Below the pieces are notes generated by a model. It was not told where the DNA came from and made no database searches. It saw nothing but the letters and a program-made list of their open reading frames with translations. Shown piece by piece: positions 1 through 9,449 of a stretch of 64,000 bases of DNA. Both the position numbers and the translations under genes were made by a program. Each line of letters starts with the position of its first letter. Position 1 is the first letter of the stretch. This DNA comes from Streptomyces lydicus (GTDB lineage Bacteria; Actinomycetota; Actinomycetes; Streptomycetales; Streptomycetaceae). The stretch covers positions 62,001 through 126,000 of the forward strand of contig NZ_RDTE01000001.1 in the NCBI RefSeq assembly GCF_004125265.1, written 5' to 3'.

Positions 1-795
1 CAAGCAAGACTTGTAGTTGACATGCGACCGTGGAAGAGTGAGTGCCGGTCGGACCCGAATCGCCGGACCCTACTGGCTGCCGATATGACTCCAGCCCACA
101 AAAAGTGAGGTCACAGCGTATGGGGAAGTTCGCAGCCGCCTTGAGTACCAGCGAGCGCACGCTCCGGATCACGGTTGCGGCCCTGATGCGCGCCCGGCGA
201 GAATCAGACGTCGTTCGCCGCGGGCCTGCGGATCACTCAGTCGAGCAGGACTCCATGGCGCGTACCGCGGTCTTCGGGCCCGGCGGTCCGTCAGCAGGGC
301 CGCGGCAGCCACGACACTAGCCCCGGCCAATGGTCCCTGTTCGGCCCGTCGATGTCCGTAGGGTCTTGATCGGCATCGGGCGCCGGCGCGCGGGCAGGGC
401 TGGCGACGCCGGACGGTGGGTGGGACATCTGCGGGCAGAGCCACGGCAGCGCTTTCCCGGGCGGTTCACTGTGGGCTGGCCCGCGGACACGCAGGGGCGG
501 GCGCGACGGCCGAGCCTGGCCGGCGCCGAGGGCAGCCGGCCGGTTTCGCAGGGCGCCATGGGCGCTCCTGCGGTCAGGCCGGGGCGCACCGGCTGGGTGC
601 CAAGGGGGAGCCTCCCGGCTGCCCGTCGGCGGACACCGGCTCCTCGCCCCGGCGCCAGGAGCAGGAGGCCGCGCTGACTCGACCACGAGCTGCTAGCTCT
701 GATGACCACCTGCTGTTGGGTCCGCCGTATGAGGGGGTGACGGCGCTGGTGCTGGCGGTGGCAGGGCGCGGCCGGGCTGTGCGGAACGGTGGAGG
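1..795. other. Stretch without a convincing gene
   Basis: Several open frames cross this stretch, but none combines a ribosome binding site, typical Streptomyces codon-position bias and a recognisable protein. A TTGACA hexamer lies near position 17, but no matching -10 box was found at the usual spacing. It may be the decayed tail of something outside the window. The gene on its right, ending at 796, is transcribed towards it. Confidence 0.5.
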
Positions 796-1356
796 TCAGT
801 GGGACTCGGCACCCAGGCCACTGCGCAGCAATGGGAACAGGGTGTCGGGTGCTTCCAGGACGCCCCTGTTGAGGGGTGCTTGCGGCCGTAGGTTCGGGGG
901 CAGCACGATTCCGAGGTATGCGCTGTCCCCGAGCGCTGTCCAGGTCGGATCGACGACGCGGCCGTCTACGTCGGTGCACCAGGCGTGTGCCACTGGTACG
1001 GGGCTGTCGGCACTGACGGTGAAACCCTCGGTGTAGGCCAGGTGTGGGTGCTCCCGCTCGGTCGCGGCCGCGTTGGCAGCGCAGTCCCGTATTGGCAGTG
1101 GCCGGATCTGTGCCGGGAGGGCGGCGGGGGTGAACCAGCGGCCGTGCGCGGCGACGAGCTCGTACACCGAATGGTGTTTCCACCCTGCGGTGCCGTCGTA
1201 GTCCAGGCTGCTCTGCAAAGCGATGTGTTCTCCCAGCCAGTTGAGGAGCGCTTGTTCGGCGGGGGACATCAGCCGGGCAGAGGCGAGGGCACCGACAGGG
1301 TCGCGGACTATGGGTGTGTCGGCTGGGCTGCCCATCTCGTCCGCGGAATTCAGCAT
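796..1356 (-). CDS. Transglutaminase/protease-like protein of unknown function
   Basis: 187 residues. The start is set by ATG at 1356, preceded by GGAGAAGGAG; longer in-frame starts upstream have no ribosome binding site. The C-terminal half holds Cys92 in DCAANA, His124 in AHAWC and Asp136 in VDPTW, in the order and spacing expected for a Cys-His-Asp triad of the transglutaminase/papain superfamily. Small proteins with this pattern are common in actinobacteria and their phages. No signal peptide or membrane segment is visible, so it is probably cytoplasmic. The substrate is unknown and the triad assignment is inference from motif spacing. Confidence 0.75.
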   Translation of the reverse strand: MLNSADEMGSPADTPIVRDPVGALASARLMSPAEQALLNWLGEHIALQSSLDYDGTAGWKHHSVYELVAAHGRWFTPAALPAQIRPLPIRDCAANAAATEREHPHLAYTEGFTVSADSPVPVAHAWCTDVDGRVVDPTWTALGDSAYLGIVLPPNLRPQAPLNRGVLEAPDTLFPLLRSGLGAESH

Positions 1357-1785
1357 GACTCCTTCTCCAGCTGCGCCGGTACTCCCGTGCATTCCAGTTC
1401 GTTTTCCTACCAGGACGGGGTGCGCACGTCCAGCGGCGCTGGCGGCCCAGGGAGCAGCGGCGAGAGGAGGCAGCGGGCACGGTGGCTGCTTCCGCTGCTC
1501 TTGATGGGACTGGCGGAGCACCACGCCGGGACGGGGGCCGGGGCGCGGCAGAATCGGGGCGGCGGCCGGGGCTCCTCCGGGAGCCTCCGGAGCAGCCGGT
1601 CTGTACGTCTCGGGTTCCGCCGCGCGAGGGCGTCCTGGACACGCGGTGGCGTTGTGCAGCGGGTCCCGGAAGCCGGTGTCGGCCCTTTCCGTGCTGTCCT
1701 GTGCCCCTGAGGAAACGGAAGAGCCGCCGATGCCGATGGACCGCATCAAGGCGGCCAATCCGCGCCGACCGCGTCCGGAGTCAGC

Positions 1786-2096
1786 ATGGAGCCGCCGTTC
1801 ATCGCGTTCGGCCTCGATGGGTGGCCCTCGCCGAGCACAGCGACAAGCTGGTCATCATCGCGCCTGGCGAGGAACAGGCTCGCCTGTTCTTCAGCGACCT
1901 CGCAGCGCAGACGCCCCGGCCCAAGGGGGCGCGAAGGGCTGTTGCGGGCCGGCAACACCTCGGCGTCCCCATGCCTGCGGACGTCGGCCGGCTGCAACTG
2001 CTGCGCCCGATCGCCGGGCGGATGCCGCGACAGGCCGACCCGCCGCTCTCGCCCGGTCTCCGGCCGGCCGCACAGCCCGGCGAACGTCTCCGGTAG
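1786..2096 (+). pseudogene. Possible frameshifted remnant of a small gene
   Basis: Two plus-strand frames look coding in succession. One starts with ATG at 1786 (MEPPFIAFGLDG). The other begins near 1821 (VALAEHSDKLVIIAPGEEQA) and runs to a stop at 2096. Joining them needs a single-base frameshift around 1815-1822. Neither part has a good ribosome binding site. The second part could be a GTG-started 91-residue gene on its own. No family was recognised. The upstream stretch 1357-1785 holds nothing else supportable. Confidence 0.35.
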
Positions 2097-2160
2097 CAAC
2101 ATGGTCGCGCGTCGTCCGCGGATCGCCGTGCGGGATTCACGCAGGTTGTGGTCGTGCGCC

Positions 2161-3078
2161 TCACGCAACCGGCGTCGGTGCCTGCCCGTGGACATCGGGT
2201 GGCATGTTGAGGGGGTGAGGTGCAAGGGTGAAGGGTGCCCGAGTGCGCTGGGCCCACCAGATGCGCAGGCAGTATGGCGGGTGGGTGGATGCTGAGAGCA
2301 GGCCGTTCCACAGACGTGCGGGCCGGGGAGCGCTGCGCTGCAGGGCGCTGTTGCGCATCCACAGTGCGATGACCGCGTCGCGGCCGCAGGCGCGCACCGC
2401 ACGGGCGTCACAGGCCAGCTCGCTCCACCACGACCGCGCGATGCACAGTAGCCAGAGCGCCCCTGCCGTCAGCGCGGCGGCGGACAGGGGCAGCCACGCG
2501 GCGGCGAGGACCGTGAGCAGCACGCCGACCGCTTGTGCCACCGTTGACCGTGAATTGTCGCAGCGCAGCACGTGGGCGACTTCATGTTCGAGGACGACGG
2601 GCAGATGCTCGGCGGTCTCCGGCCCGAACCAGTTGCTGCCCAGCCATATATGGGCCCGGCGGCCTTGGCGGAGAGATGCAGCCTCGTCGGCGTATGCGTC
2701 CCGGCTCCAGGCGTCGATGAGAGCGATGGTGAGCCGTTGCAGCCGGTGCTTCCTGGCGATGGCTCCCAGGTACCTCTCGGTGCTTTCCATCTGTCGTACA
2801 ACCGCTCTGTACAGCGGGCTTGGGTCAGCCGGCTGAGGTGCTCGCAGGATGCTGTTCCAGCTCTGGTGCTGGGCGTGAAAGCCATCGGCGATCTGCAGAC
2901 GGAGGTCGTTGTCGGAGTGCAGTGCCCAGGCCAAGCTGGCGATCACGGCCACGGGAAGGGCGTCGAGCCCCAGGTGCGGGCCGCTCCCCCGCTGTGTGAT
3001 GACCGCGGTCATCACGATCCAGCCGACGATGAAGTGGCTCCAGTAGCGCCGGCGTATCCACCGCAGCATCGGTGTCAC
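2161..3078 (-). CDS. Membrane-bound M48-type zinc metalloprotease
   Basis: 305 residues with a GTG start at 3078; an in-frame ATG lies three codons later. The protein has an N-terminal hydrophobic stretch (about residues 13-50), then HEVAHVL at about 165-171, which is the HExxH zinc site. A hydrophobic pair of segments (about 180-210) follows, then SELACDARAV, which supplies the third zinc ligand (Glu) as in M48 (HtpX/Ste24) peptidases. It is likely a membrane protease with a cytoplasmic active site. Actinobacterial proteins of this size often act in envelope stress or regulated proteolysis, but nothing here identifies the substrate. It stands alone, with no operon partner. Confidence 0.8.
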   Translation of the reverse strand: MTPMLRWIRRRYWSHFIVGWIVMTAVITQRGSGPHLGLDALPVAVIASLAWALHSDNDLRLQIADGFHAQHQSWNSILRAPQPADPSPLYRAVVRQMESTERYLGAIARKHRLQRLTIALIDAWSRDAYADEAASLRQGRRAHIWLGSNWFGPETAEHLPVVLEHEVAHVLRCDNSRSTVAQAVGVLLTVLAAAWLPLSAAALTAGALWLLCIARSWWSELACDARAVRACGRDAVIALWMRNSALQRSAPRPARLWNGLLSASTHPPYCLRIWWAQRTRAPFTLAPHPLNMPPDVHGQAPTPVA

Positions 3079-3862
3079 TGCCCTGCGCGGGCGGGCGTCA
3101 CCGTCACGGTCATGGGCGCGTTCGTCAAGATCAGCATTGCTTCCCTCGTGCTGGTGCTGTTGGACCAGCTCCCGCCGCGTGCGCGAAGAACGGGGCGCCG
3201 GCCGGGAGCGTCCTGCTCGGAGCTGGATTCTTCGCGAACGGCCCGCTGAAAAATGCCGCTCGGACGCGGCGTTCCGCCCCGCGGTCCGGCGCGGGCGAAG
3301 CGGGGGCGGCCCGTTCCGCGAGGCGGGGCGAGGCGTTGTCCGCGATGGCCGGGGCCGGGGTGTGCCGCAAGCTGCAGTACGTCAGAACCGAGGTCATACA
3401 TCCGCCACAGGTCCAGCCGGGCCGGCACTGGGCGCTGAGTCGTCGGCGCAGGACACCGGTATCAAGTCCGCGGGGCAGGCGGGTCACGGTCTGGCCTGCG
3501 GTCCGGAGGGCGCGGCAGGAGGAGCTGCCCGGGCTGGCTCCAGCACACAGGCTCCGGCGGCGGGCGGAGCGAGGTGCCCGGTCGGCACCGGACATTCATC
3601 GACACCTTGGCCGCAGTCCTTCTCCTCGCGCCCGCTGTTGGGAGTACCGCGGGACTCGTGGCCAGAGCATGGTGGCGCTCAGAGACCTGTGGGTCGGGCC
3701 TGGGGCCGTCCGCCAAGGCGGCCTTGCACCGTCTGCGCGAGCCATCGAGGCCTGCCGTGGTCGCTCCTCCAGCGGGCGCTGGAACACGAGGAAGTCGAGC
3801 GGAAGGCGATCAGCGACCGCCTCAGCAGCGGGGTGAGCGCGAAGGCCGGTCGGCGTCTTGGG
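3079..3862. other. Intergenic stretch, possibly decayed coding DNA
   Basis: No intact gene is supported. On the plus strand a stretch around 3590-3700 reads as a short hydrophobic peptide, and a different frame around 3755-3850 reads like LEHEEVERKAISDRL. These could be shards of one gene broken by frameshifts. They carry no start signals and are too short to assign. Confidence 0.3.
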
Positions 3863-4651
3863 CTACGGCGTCTGCGGTTTCGTATGTGCCGCGGTGCTGC
3901 TGGGCTGGTCGGGATAGCCGTCGGAGAGCGTCGTCAGGGGGACGAAGTTGCCGACGTCGGCAGGGCGCCCGTGCAGGGCCGGATGGGCAGGGTCGACGCC
4001 GTTGGCGATGGCCATTTCGGCGTAGGAGTCGTACAGCTCGACACCGTCGGGCAGTTCGGGACTGACGATTCGGCCGCTGGCCAGGAGGTTCTGAACCCTC
4101 TCGTTGCCGTCGGCACCGCGCAGCAGCCATCCCGCGCACACTTGGGGGCGGGCCGGGGTGGAGGAGTGGCAGCCGAAGCGGCGGGTGGAGCCGGGCTGGC
4201 TGGTGGGGGCGCTGAGTTCGAACGCCGTGGCGGGGAATTGACCGCTCGGTGCGTCGCGCCGCCAGGGGCACGGCTCCGTGCCGCCGCACGGCCGCCGCGG
4301 GGCGGTGGGCACGTCATGCGCCAAGGTGACCACCCCCCACACGTCGTCGGCGGGCCGTTCCGCCAGCACGGACGGGGAGCGCGGGGCCGGGACGGGCAGT
4401 GCCCGGGAAACGGGGGGTGTCCGGTCGGCGGGGAGCAGGCTCTGGCCGGCAGCCAGCTTGGCGTTCAGCTCGGTCAGCAGCGCCTCGGCGGTCATGCCGC
4501 GCTCGGCGGCGAGTTCAGCCAGCCGGGTTCGGACACGCAGGTCGTGTTCGGTTTCGTCGCTGTAGGACAGGTTCGCGGCCGTGCACCGGGCATCGTTCGG
4601 GGCGTTGCCCGTGGCCGGTGCTGCGGTCTGAACCGTGGTGGCTTCGCTCAT
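3863..4651 (-). CDS. DUF6283-like cysteine protein
   Basis: 262 residues. The start is ATG at 4651, overlapping the stop of the upstream gene (ATGA), so the two are translationally coupled. Residues about 140-215 carry the DUF6283-type pattern: a PCGG...PCPWRRDAPSGQFP block, then a GCHSS block and a CAGWLLR block. These residues probably form a metal-binding fold. The N-terminal part (about 1-120) is alanine/proline rich with a short helical region and no known domain. The family is found in Streptomyces chromosomes, plasmids and phages and has no established role. The C-terminus is polar and likely disordered. Confidence 0.7.
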   Translation of the reverse strand: MSEATTVQTAAPATGNAPNDARCTAANLSYSDETEHDLRVRTRLAELAAERGMTAEALLTELNAKLAAGQSLLPADRTPPVSRALPVPAPRSPSVLAERPADDVWGVVTLAHDVPTAPRRPCGGTEPCPWRRDAPSGQFPATAFELSAPTSQPGSTRRFGCHSSTPARPQVCAGWLLRGADGNERVQNLLASGRIVSPELPDGVELYDSYAEMAIANGVDPAHPALHGRPADVGNFVPLTTLSDGYPDQPSSTAAHTKPQTP

Positions 4652-5199
4652 GGGGTCTTCCGTCCGACAGCCAGGCAGGCGGCACACCACCGTTGCCCGG
4701 GCCGCTCGGTCAGGTCTTCCGGCACGTCGCGGATACCGCTCGGCACGCTGATGTCTGGCCCCCCGCAGGCGACCGTGTGGGAATCGCAGTTGCCCTCGCA
4801 GTCGCCGGGGTCGGTCGGCGTGTGCCAGATGATCTCCACGGGGCCGAGGGCTCCTGCGGGGCGTACGCGTTCAGCGGTGGCAAGCACGGTCACGACTCCT
4901 TCGGGATCTGCAGGGGTATTCGAGTCTCCACTATCAGGGCGCCGGGCGGCAGGTTCGCGCAGTACCTCGTTGAGCTGGGCCCGGAACGGGTGGATGCCGT
5001 AGGTGAGGGCGGCGTCGTCACCGTGGTATCGGCGGTGACCCCCGCGGGTCGTGCTCGACGAGGCGGACCGCACGGTCGCGGACTGGATCTCGGTCACCTG
5101 CGGCTGGCGGTCCCGACAGACCAAGCACGGGGCGAGGGCTCGGTAGGGCTGGTCGCCCTCCACCCTGCAGCCTGTGCTCGCCGGGACCTGCCCCGTCAT
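4648..5199 (-). CDS. Cysteine-rich hypothetical protein, probable zinc binder
   Basis: 183 residues from an ATG at 5199 preceded by GGAGGAGCGGGGAG. Three cysteine groups are visible: CLVC near residue 25, a CEGNC...ACGG group near residue 135, and WCAAC near the C-terminus. This pattern suggests one or two zinc ribbons. The middle (HGDDAALTYGIHPF) looks like an ordinary folded domain. The stop overlaps the start of the DUF6283-like gene downstream, so the pair is almost certainly one operon. Function is unknown; nucleic-acid or protein binding would be typical of such ribbons. Confidence 0.6.
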   Translation of the reverse strand: MTGQVPASTGCRVEGDQPYRALAPCLVCRDRQPQVTEIQSATVRSASSSTTRGGHRRYHGDDAALTYGIHPFRAQLNEVLREPAARRPDSGDSNTPADPEGVVTVLATAERVRPAGALGPVEIIWHTPTDPGDCEGNCDSHTVACGGPDISVPSGIRDVPEDLTERPGQRWCAACLAVGRKTP

Positions 5200-5424
5200 C
5201 TGCTCCCCGCTCCTCCGAGCCGTGCGGACACGCTGCTCGCACGCTGGACCAGCCCGCCCCTTGTTGTGTACCCGGCGGTTTTTGTCCGGGCCTGGAGAGC
5301 TTATCCAGAAATCGGGATGCCAGCCGGGAAACTCCCTCACGCCTGCACCCGAGGTTGGGCGGGGTCTGGAACAGCAGTTGGCCCTCATGCTCACGGGGTG
5401 CACCGGAGTGGTGGTCGGCTGCTG

Positions 5425-6177
5425 GTGACCGACTGGCCCCTGATCCGGCAGCGCGATGCGGAACTGGCCTACCTGGCTCAGTACGAACAGCACGGGTCCA
5501 CAGTGCCGTTCGGCTCACACCGCACCGGCTACGGATGGGAACCTGACCACGCTGTGGTGCTGGCAGTGCCCGGCTTCGCCGCCCGGCATGCCGCCGAGCA
5601 CGCCACGGCCGAGAGCGGGCGCATCGTCCTCGGGCCTGCTCTGCCCGCGGCCGCCGCCGGGCCGGACGAACGGGACGTGCTGGCGCTGCTGCGCGGTGCC
5701 TACCCCTACCTGCCGACGGACGCCGAGCGCGATGGCGCCGACGCGTCGCCGACGCCTCTGATGTCCAAGGCCCGGGCAGCACGGCGCGATTCCCGGCACG
5801 GGCTCGACGAGGCCCGCTCCATGGAGCGGTACGACGAGCTGGTCGTCGGCCGATACAGCTGGGTGCCCGACGACACCCCTGGCGGCGATGCTGCCGCAGA
5901 GCTGGGGCAACTGCCCGTTCACTGGCTGAAGGACTGGACGCTGTGCCTGGACGTGGAATGCGGGCCCCGACCCAACACCTCCCTGCACCGCCTGTATGGC
6001 ACGGTGACCTCCTTCGAGTCCGGTACCTGCCGCCTGGGCTTCTCCCCCACCGGCGGGCACCCGGCCATCGCGGTACCGCTCCGCCGGATCGTCGCGCTCA
6101 CCGGCGACCGGCAACGGCGCACAACCGGGCAGGTACCCACCCACGAGCCGTACGACAGCCACGGAGCTGAGTACTGA
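5425..6177 (+). CDS. Truncated paralogue of the 9450-11282 gene product
   Basis: About 250 residues from a GTG at 5425 (VTDWPLIRQRDAELAYLAQ). The whole protein matches the C-terminal half of the 610-residue protein encoded at 9450-11282. Shared landmarks are the RLL..DWPL..RDA..AYLA opening, a central LL R-AYPYLP / LLRAAFPLLP block, and a terminal block of the form LDVECGP...LGFSP.GGH...IPW.RIVALTG. The similarity also extends a few codons upstream of the GTG (GGRLL), so the 5' end may be truncated and the start is uncertain. No catalytic motif was recognised. See the paralogue for context. Confidence 0.6.
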   Translation: MTDWPLIRQRDAELAYLAQYEQHGSTVPFGSHRTGYGWEPDHAVVLAVPGFAARHAAEHATAESGRIVLGPALPAAAAGPDERDVLALLRGAYPYLPTDAERDGADASPTPLMSKARAARRDSRHGLDEARSMERYDELVVGRYSWVPDDTPGGDAAAELGQLPVHWLKDWTLCLDVECGPRPNTSLHRLYGTVTSFESGTCRLGFSPTGGHPAIAVPLRRIVALTGDRQRRTTGQVPTHEPYDSHGAEY

Positions 6178-6409
6178 TCGGCAGGCCTGTACAGCGGGAC
6201 GGCCGCCACCGGGATACGGGCGACCGCGAACTCGTCGCCGACGACGGCGCGATGGGACTGTGGAAGGCGCTTCGGCAGGTGCGTCCACTGGACCAAGGCT
6301 TTGGCCCCTTCTGGGCACCGCGGCCGAGTTCGCAGTCAGCGAGGACGACAGGCGCGATGGACACTCGCCGACGGGACGGCCCGCCGCCTGGCCAGTGGTA
6401 TCGGTCGGG

Positions 6410-6967
6410 CTACGGCTGAGCCACTGTGGCGGCCTTGGTTCGGGTGTCCATCAGCGCCCATACGCGACGCCCCTCCGGCGCTGCGTCGGTTCCGCAGGAA
6501 GACGTGACGGTGATTCCGGCGATGCGGGCAAGGACATCGTCGTCCGGCGCGATGCCAGGGCGGTGGCTGAGTACTACGACGAGCGCCATCGCGTCCTGGT
6601 CGGCCACATGGACACTGATCCGCTTTCCCTCATCCGCCACAGCCGCCTCGACCAGGAGCCGGGAGACCTCCTTCACCGCGTCCTCGTCCGTTCGATAGCC
6701 CCAGTCTTGCAGGGCCTCCACTACACGGCTGGCGACCTTGTCGGCGGCCCATCGATTCGACACGATCGTGAAATTGCAGACCTGGCGGTTCCGAACTGCC
6801 ATACGAGCTCGCGTGCGTGTGGCGAGGCGCCAGGTGCGTGGGTCAGGCAGCGGTAGCCCGGCGAGCGTCTCCGGCCGCGGAGCCTCGACCGGCTTCTTAG
6901 GCGGTGGGGGCGTCTTCGGAGGGTAGGAGGGCGGGACTTTGGGGCCCTTCGCATCCATCGGTTGCAT
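6410..6967 (-). CDS. Small protein resembling GHKL-type anti-sigma ATPases, without clear ATP site
   Basis: 185 residues from ATG at 6967; a second ATG three codons on is equally possible. After a proline-rich head (PPPPKKPVEAP), residues about 55-170 follow the course of Streptomyces HATPase/RsbW-like proteins: a strand with an arginine-rich head, a helix A-KVASRVVEALQDWG, then VSRLLVEAAV where the N-box helix usually lies, then a strand ALVVVLSHRPG. The asparagine of the N-box and the G1 motif are not evident, so ATP binding is doubtful. It may be a regulatory protein-binding module. Assignment rests on pattern only. Confidence 0.5.
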   Translation of the reverse strand: MQPMDAKGPKVPPSYPPKTPPPPKKPVEAPRPETLAGLPLPDPRTWRLATRTRARMAVRNRQVCNFTIVSNRWAADKVASRVVEALQDWGYRTDEDAVKEVSRLLVEAAVADEGKRISVHVADQDAMALVVVLSHRPGIAPDDDVLARIAGITVTSSCGTDAAPEGRRVWALMDTRTKAATVAQP

Positions 6968-7418
6968 TTCCCCACTCTCGCGGTGGAACGCGCTGCGTGG
7001 CAACCACGCCGGGCGGGACTGCTTGTCTCGGCCAGCCACCGACGAGGGCGTCGCCACCGAGCTGCGCAGCATGGCGCTGGCCCGGCGCTAGCGGGCCGGG
7101 GCGCGCCCGCGACCCGGCTATGAGTGGCGGCCAGCTCCACCAAGGCGGGCCTGAGCAGCCTGACGGTCGGGACTGTGCTGCCCGCCGCCCCACCCGGGCG
7201 CCCGGCACCTGTAAGGGCCGCGCCCGATCGGTGTCCCGGCTCTGCCCGGTCCGGCGCGCTGATAGCGTGTCGGGCGGGCCGGACAAGGGTCCCGGACGAT
7301 CCTCCGCCACCCGGCACGGCGGGGGGAATCGCCAAAGCGGGCACCGGTCCGTGTGATGGCGACTTCCGCATGTCTTCACCCTTCGACGCTGGCCGGGCAG
7401 TGTGCGAAAGGTTCCCTG

Positions 7419-8900
7419 ATGGCAGCTCCCCTCGGAACCCAGCGCGCCCGGACGCGGGCCCGGCTGACCGGTGAAACGCACGCCCAGGCCAGGCTGGACC
7501 TGACCGGCCCCGACGGCGTCCCCGACGCCGAGCATCCGGAGCAGGCCGCGCTTGAGGCGGCGATCCTCTCCGAACTCCACAGCGCCTACAACCGCGACCA
7601 CCACCCTCTCGACGACGCCGTGTACGGCATGACCCGGGTCCGGCCCTCGCGTGCCTCCCTGGTCCTCCACCTGGCCGGCGGCCAATGGGAAGAGGTGCTC
7701 GATCTGCTGCTCCCCGAGCCCGACGCCGACCTCGACGTCGAGGGCCTGTCCGTCGCCGGCATCCCGGGACTGCGGTGCCGCTGCCTGCCCAAGGGCCGGA
7801 TCGTCCTGTACCGACCGGACACTGCCGCCAGCGTCCTGCTGCAGCTGCCCGCCGACGACGCCGACGAGGCACGGCAGTGGATCGCCGAACTGGGCCAGGA
7901 CGGCGACCCGATGCGCACCACGACGACGTGGACGCCCGCCGAGCGCGAGCAACTGGCGGCATACGAGGCGTGGCTGGGGGACGTGACGGCCCGCAGCCGG
8001 GTGCTGCGCCGCCTGCTCGCCTTCCGGGATCTGCCGGCGGTCTCCCTCATCGGCGCCGACGGCCAGGTTCCGTTGCTGGACGACTTCCGGCAGCTCCTCG
8101 CCGCCGGCGACGCAGCGATGCGGCCGGCGGCTTCCCGTACCGGGCCAGTGCGGTCCCTGCTGCGGCCGGTGGACCGGGCGCTGGTGCTGGCCGTGGTCGG
8201 GGGCCATGCCGCGAACGGGCTGGGGCGTGGCGGCGTGGGGCGTACCTGCACGGCCATGGGGCTCGCGCGGGCACTCGCCGCCCGGGGCCTTCGGGTCCTG
8301 GTGGTCGACGCCGACGCCGCGGGCTATGTACAGCGGGCTTTCACCGGCGGCCTTCCGGACGGAGTCCGGGTCGAGAGCGCGGCGGCCGGCGGGGCGCCGG
8401 ATACGGTGCGGCTGCGCCAACTGGCCCGTGACCCGCGGCACGACGTCGTCCTCCTCGACTCCGGCCCCTCCGATCAGCGGGTCATCGCCGGGGCGGCTGA
8501 TGGCTGGATCGGCGTCGCGAGCGTGTGGCACCGCCCCGACCCGTGGGAGCTGCTGGTCGACGAGATCACCAGTGCGAATGGGCGACGTCTTCCGGCCGGG
8601 TGGGACGAGAGGTGGCTGGCCGTGATGCGCGCGCAGGGGTGGACGGTGCGCTGGAGGCTGGCCCCGGGCGACTTCGAGGGCATGTTCGTGCTGTTCCCGG
8701 CGGCACGGTGCGCGGGGATCGTGCTGCTCGGCGCGCGGGAGCAGGCCGGCGCCCGCGCCCAGGACTATCTCGGCGGGCTGCACACCGTGCTGCCGGTGCT
8801 GGCCCCGGCCGTCCCGTACGTCACCGACGAGGAGGACGTCCGGGAGCAGCGAGCCGCCGGCGCCGCGTTCGAGCGGATCGCCAAGACCTTGTTCGGATGA
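7419..8900 (+). CDS. ParA-like P-loop protein with arginine-substituted Walker A
   Basis: 493 residues from ATG at 7419 behind GAAAGG; an in-frame ATG at 7353 lacks a ribosome binding site. The N-terminal ~220 residues are a novel acidic region. At about 269-276 the sequence reads GRGGVGRT followed by AMGLARALAARGLRVLVVDAD, the exact course of a ParA/MinD deviant Walker A and switch region. However, both usual lysines (KGGxGKT) are arginine. A Walker B-like VVLLDSGPSD sits near 343. Family members move plasmids or polar complexes by ATP-dependent polymerisation. The K-to-R changes would be expected to weaken or abolish hydrolysis. Two unknown genes follow on the same strand. Confidence 0.7.
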   Translation: MAAPLGTQRARTRARLTGETHAQARLDLTGPDGVPDAEHPEQAALEAAILSELHSAYNRDHHPLDDAVYGMTRVRPSRASLVLHLAGGQWEEVLDLLLPEPDADLDVEGLSVAGIPGLRCRCLPKGRIVLYRPDTAASVLLQLPADDADEARQWIAELGQDGDPMRTTTTWTPAEREQLAAYEAWLGDVTARSRVLRRLLAFRDLPAVSLIGADGQVPLLDDFRQLLAAGDAAMRPAASRTGPVRSLLRPVDRALVLAVVGGHAANGLGRGGVGRTCTAMGLARALAARGLRVLVVDADAAGYVQRAFTGGLPDGVRVESAAAGGAPDTVRLRQLARDPRHDVVLLDSGPSDQRVIAGAADGWIGVASVWHRPDPWELLVDEITSANGRRLPAGWDERWLAVMRAQGWTVRWRLAPGDFEGMFVLFPAARCAGIVLLGAREQAGARAQDYLGGLHTVLPVLAPAVPYVTDEEDVREQRAAGAAFERIAKTLFG

Positions 8901-8960
8901 TGCTCTGCGGGCGGCCCGGGCTGTTCGGAAGAACGACCCGGGCGGCCCGCAGAGCACCGC

Positions 8961-8966
8961 TACGCT
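8961..8966 (+). promoter_or_regulatory. Candidate leaderless -10 box TACGCT
   Basis: TACGCT fits the actinobacterial TAnnnT -10 box and ends 6 nt before the GTG at 8973. This is the spacing seen for leaderless transcripts. No Shine-Dalgarno sequence precedes that start. A clear -35 box was not found. Confidence 0.45.
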
Positions 8967-8972
8967 TTGGGA

Positions 8973-9446
8973 GTGACTGATGCCCTGGCTCTCGACGGTC
9001 TCTTGCGACGGGCGCTGCTCGCCTACAACTCGCGGGCGCTGCACGCGGGCGCCGAGGCCGGGGTGCATGCCGCGGCGTTCCTGACCGAGGTGACCACCGA
9101 CCTCCTTGCGCTCAGGGACGCCAGCGACGATCCGGTGCCGCGCGAGTTCCTCGCGGAGGCGTACCGGTGCCTGACCATGGCGGCCGAAAACCCGCTCGGG
9201 CAGTCGTGCCGTGAGCGGGAGGACCTGGTGGACATTGCCTGCCATGGCCTCGCCCATGCCCTCCTGGCCGGGCCCAAGGGCCGGGCGAGCGAGGAAGAGG
9301 TGCACCACCTCCTCGCCGAGCAGTGGACGGCGTCGCTGCTGGCCTGGTCGCAGATCGTCCCTGCCCGTCTGGACACCGCCTCCCCGCCGTGCGTCTGCGG
9401 CGCGCTGGGCACCCGCCCAGTGCTGGTCCACACCGAGGAGAGCTGA
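8973..9446 (+). CDS. Hypothetical helical protein
   Basis: 157 residues, starting at GTG 8973, or TTG two codons earlier. It is rich in leucine and alanine and predicted mostly helical. The C-terminal tail (PPCVCGALGTRPVLVH) has a CxC group. There is no signal peptide or membrane segment. It lies 72 nt after the ParA-like gene and 3 nt before the large 9450 gene, so the two downstream genes are probably co-transcribed from the leaderless promoter just upstream. No family was recognised. Confidence 0.55.
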   Translation: MTDALALDGLLRRALLAYNSRALHAGAEAGVHAAAFLTEVTTDLLALRDASDDPVPREFLAEAYRCLTMAAENPLGQSCREREDLVDIACHGLAHALLAGPKGRASEEEVHHLLAEQWTASLLAWSQIVPARLDTASPPCVCGALGTRPVLVHTEES

Positions 9447-9449
9447 ACG

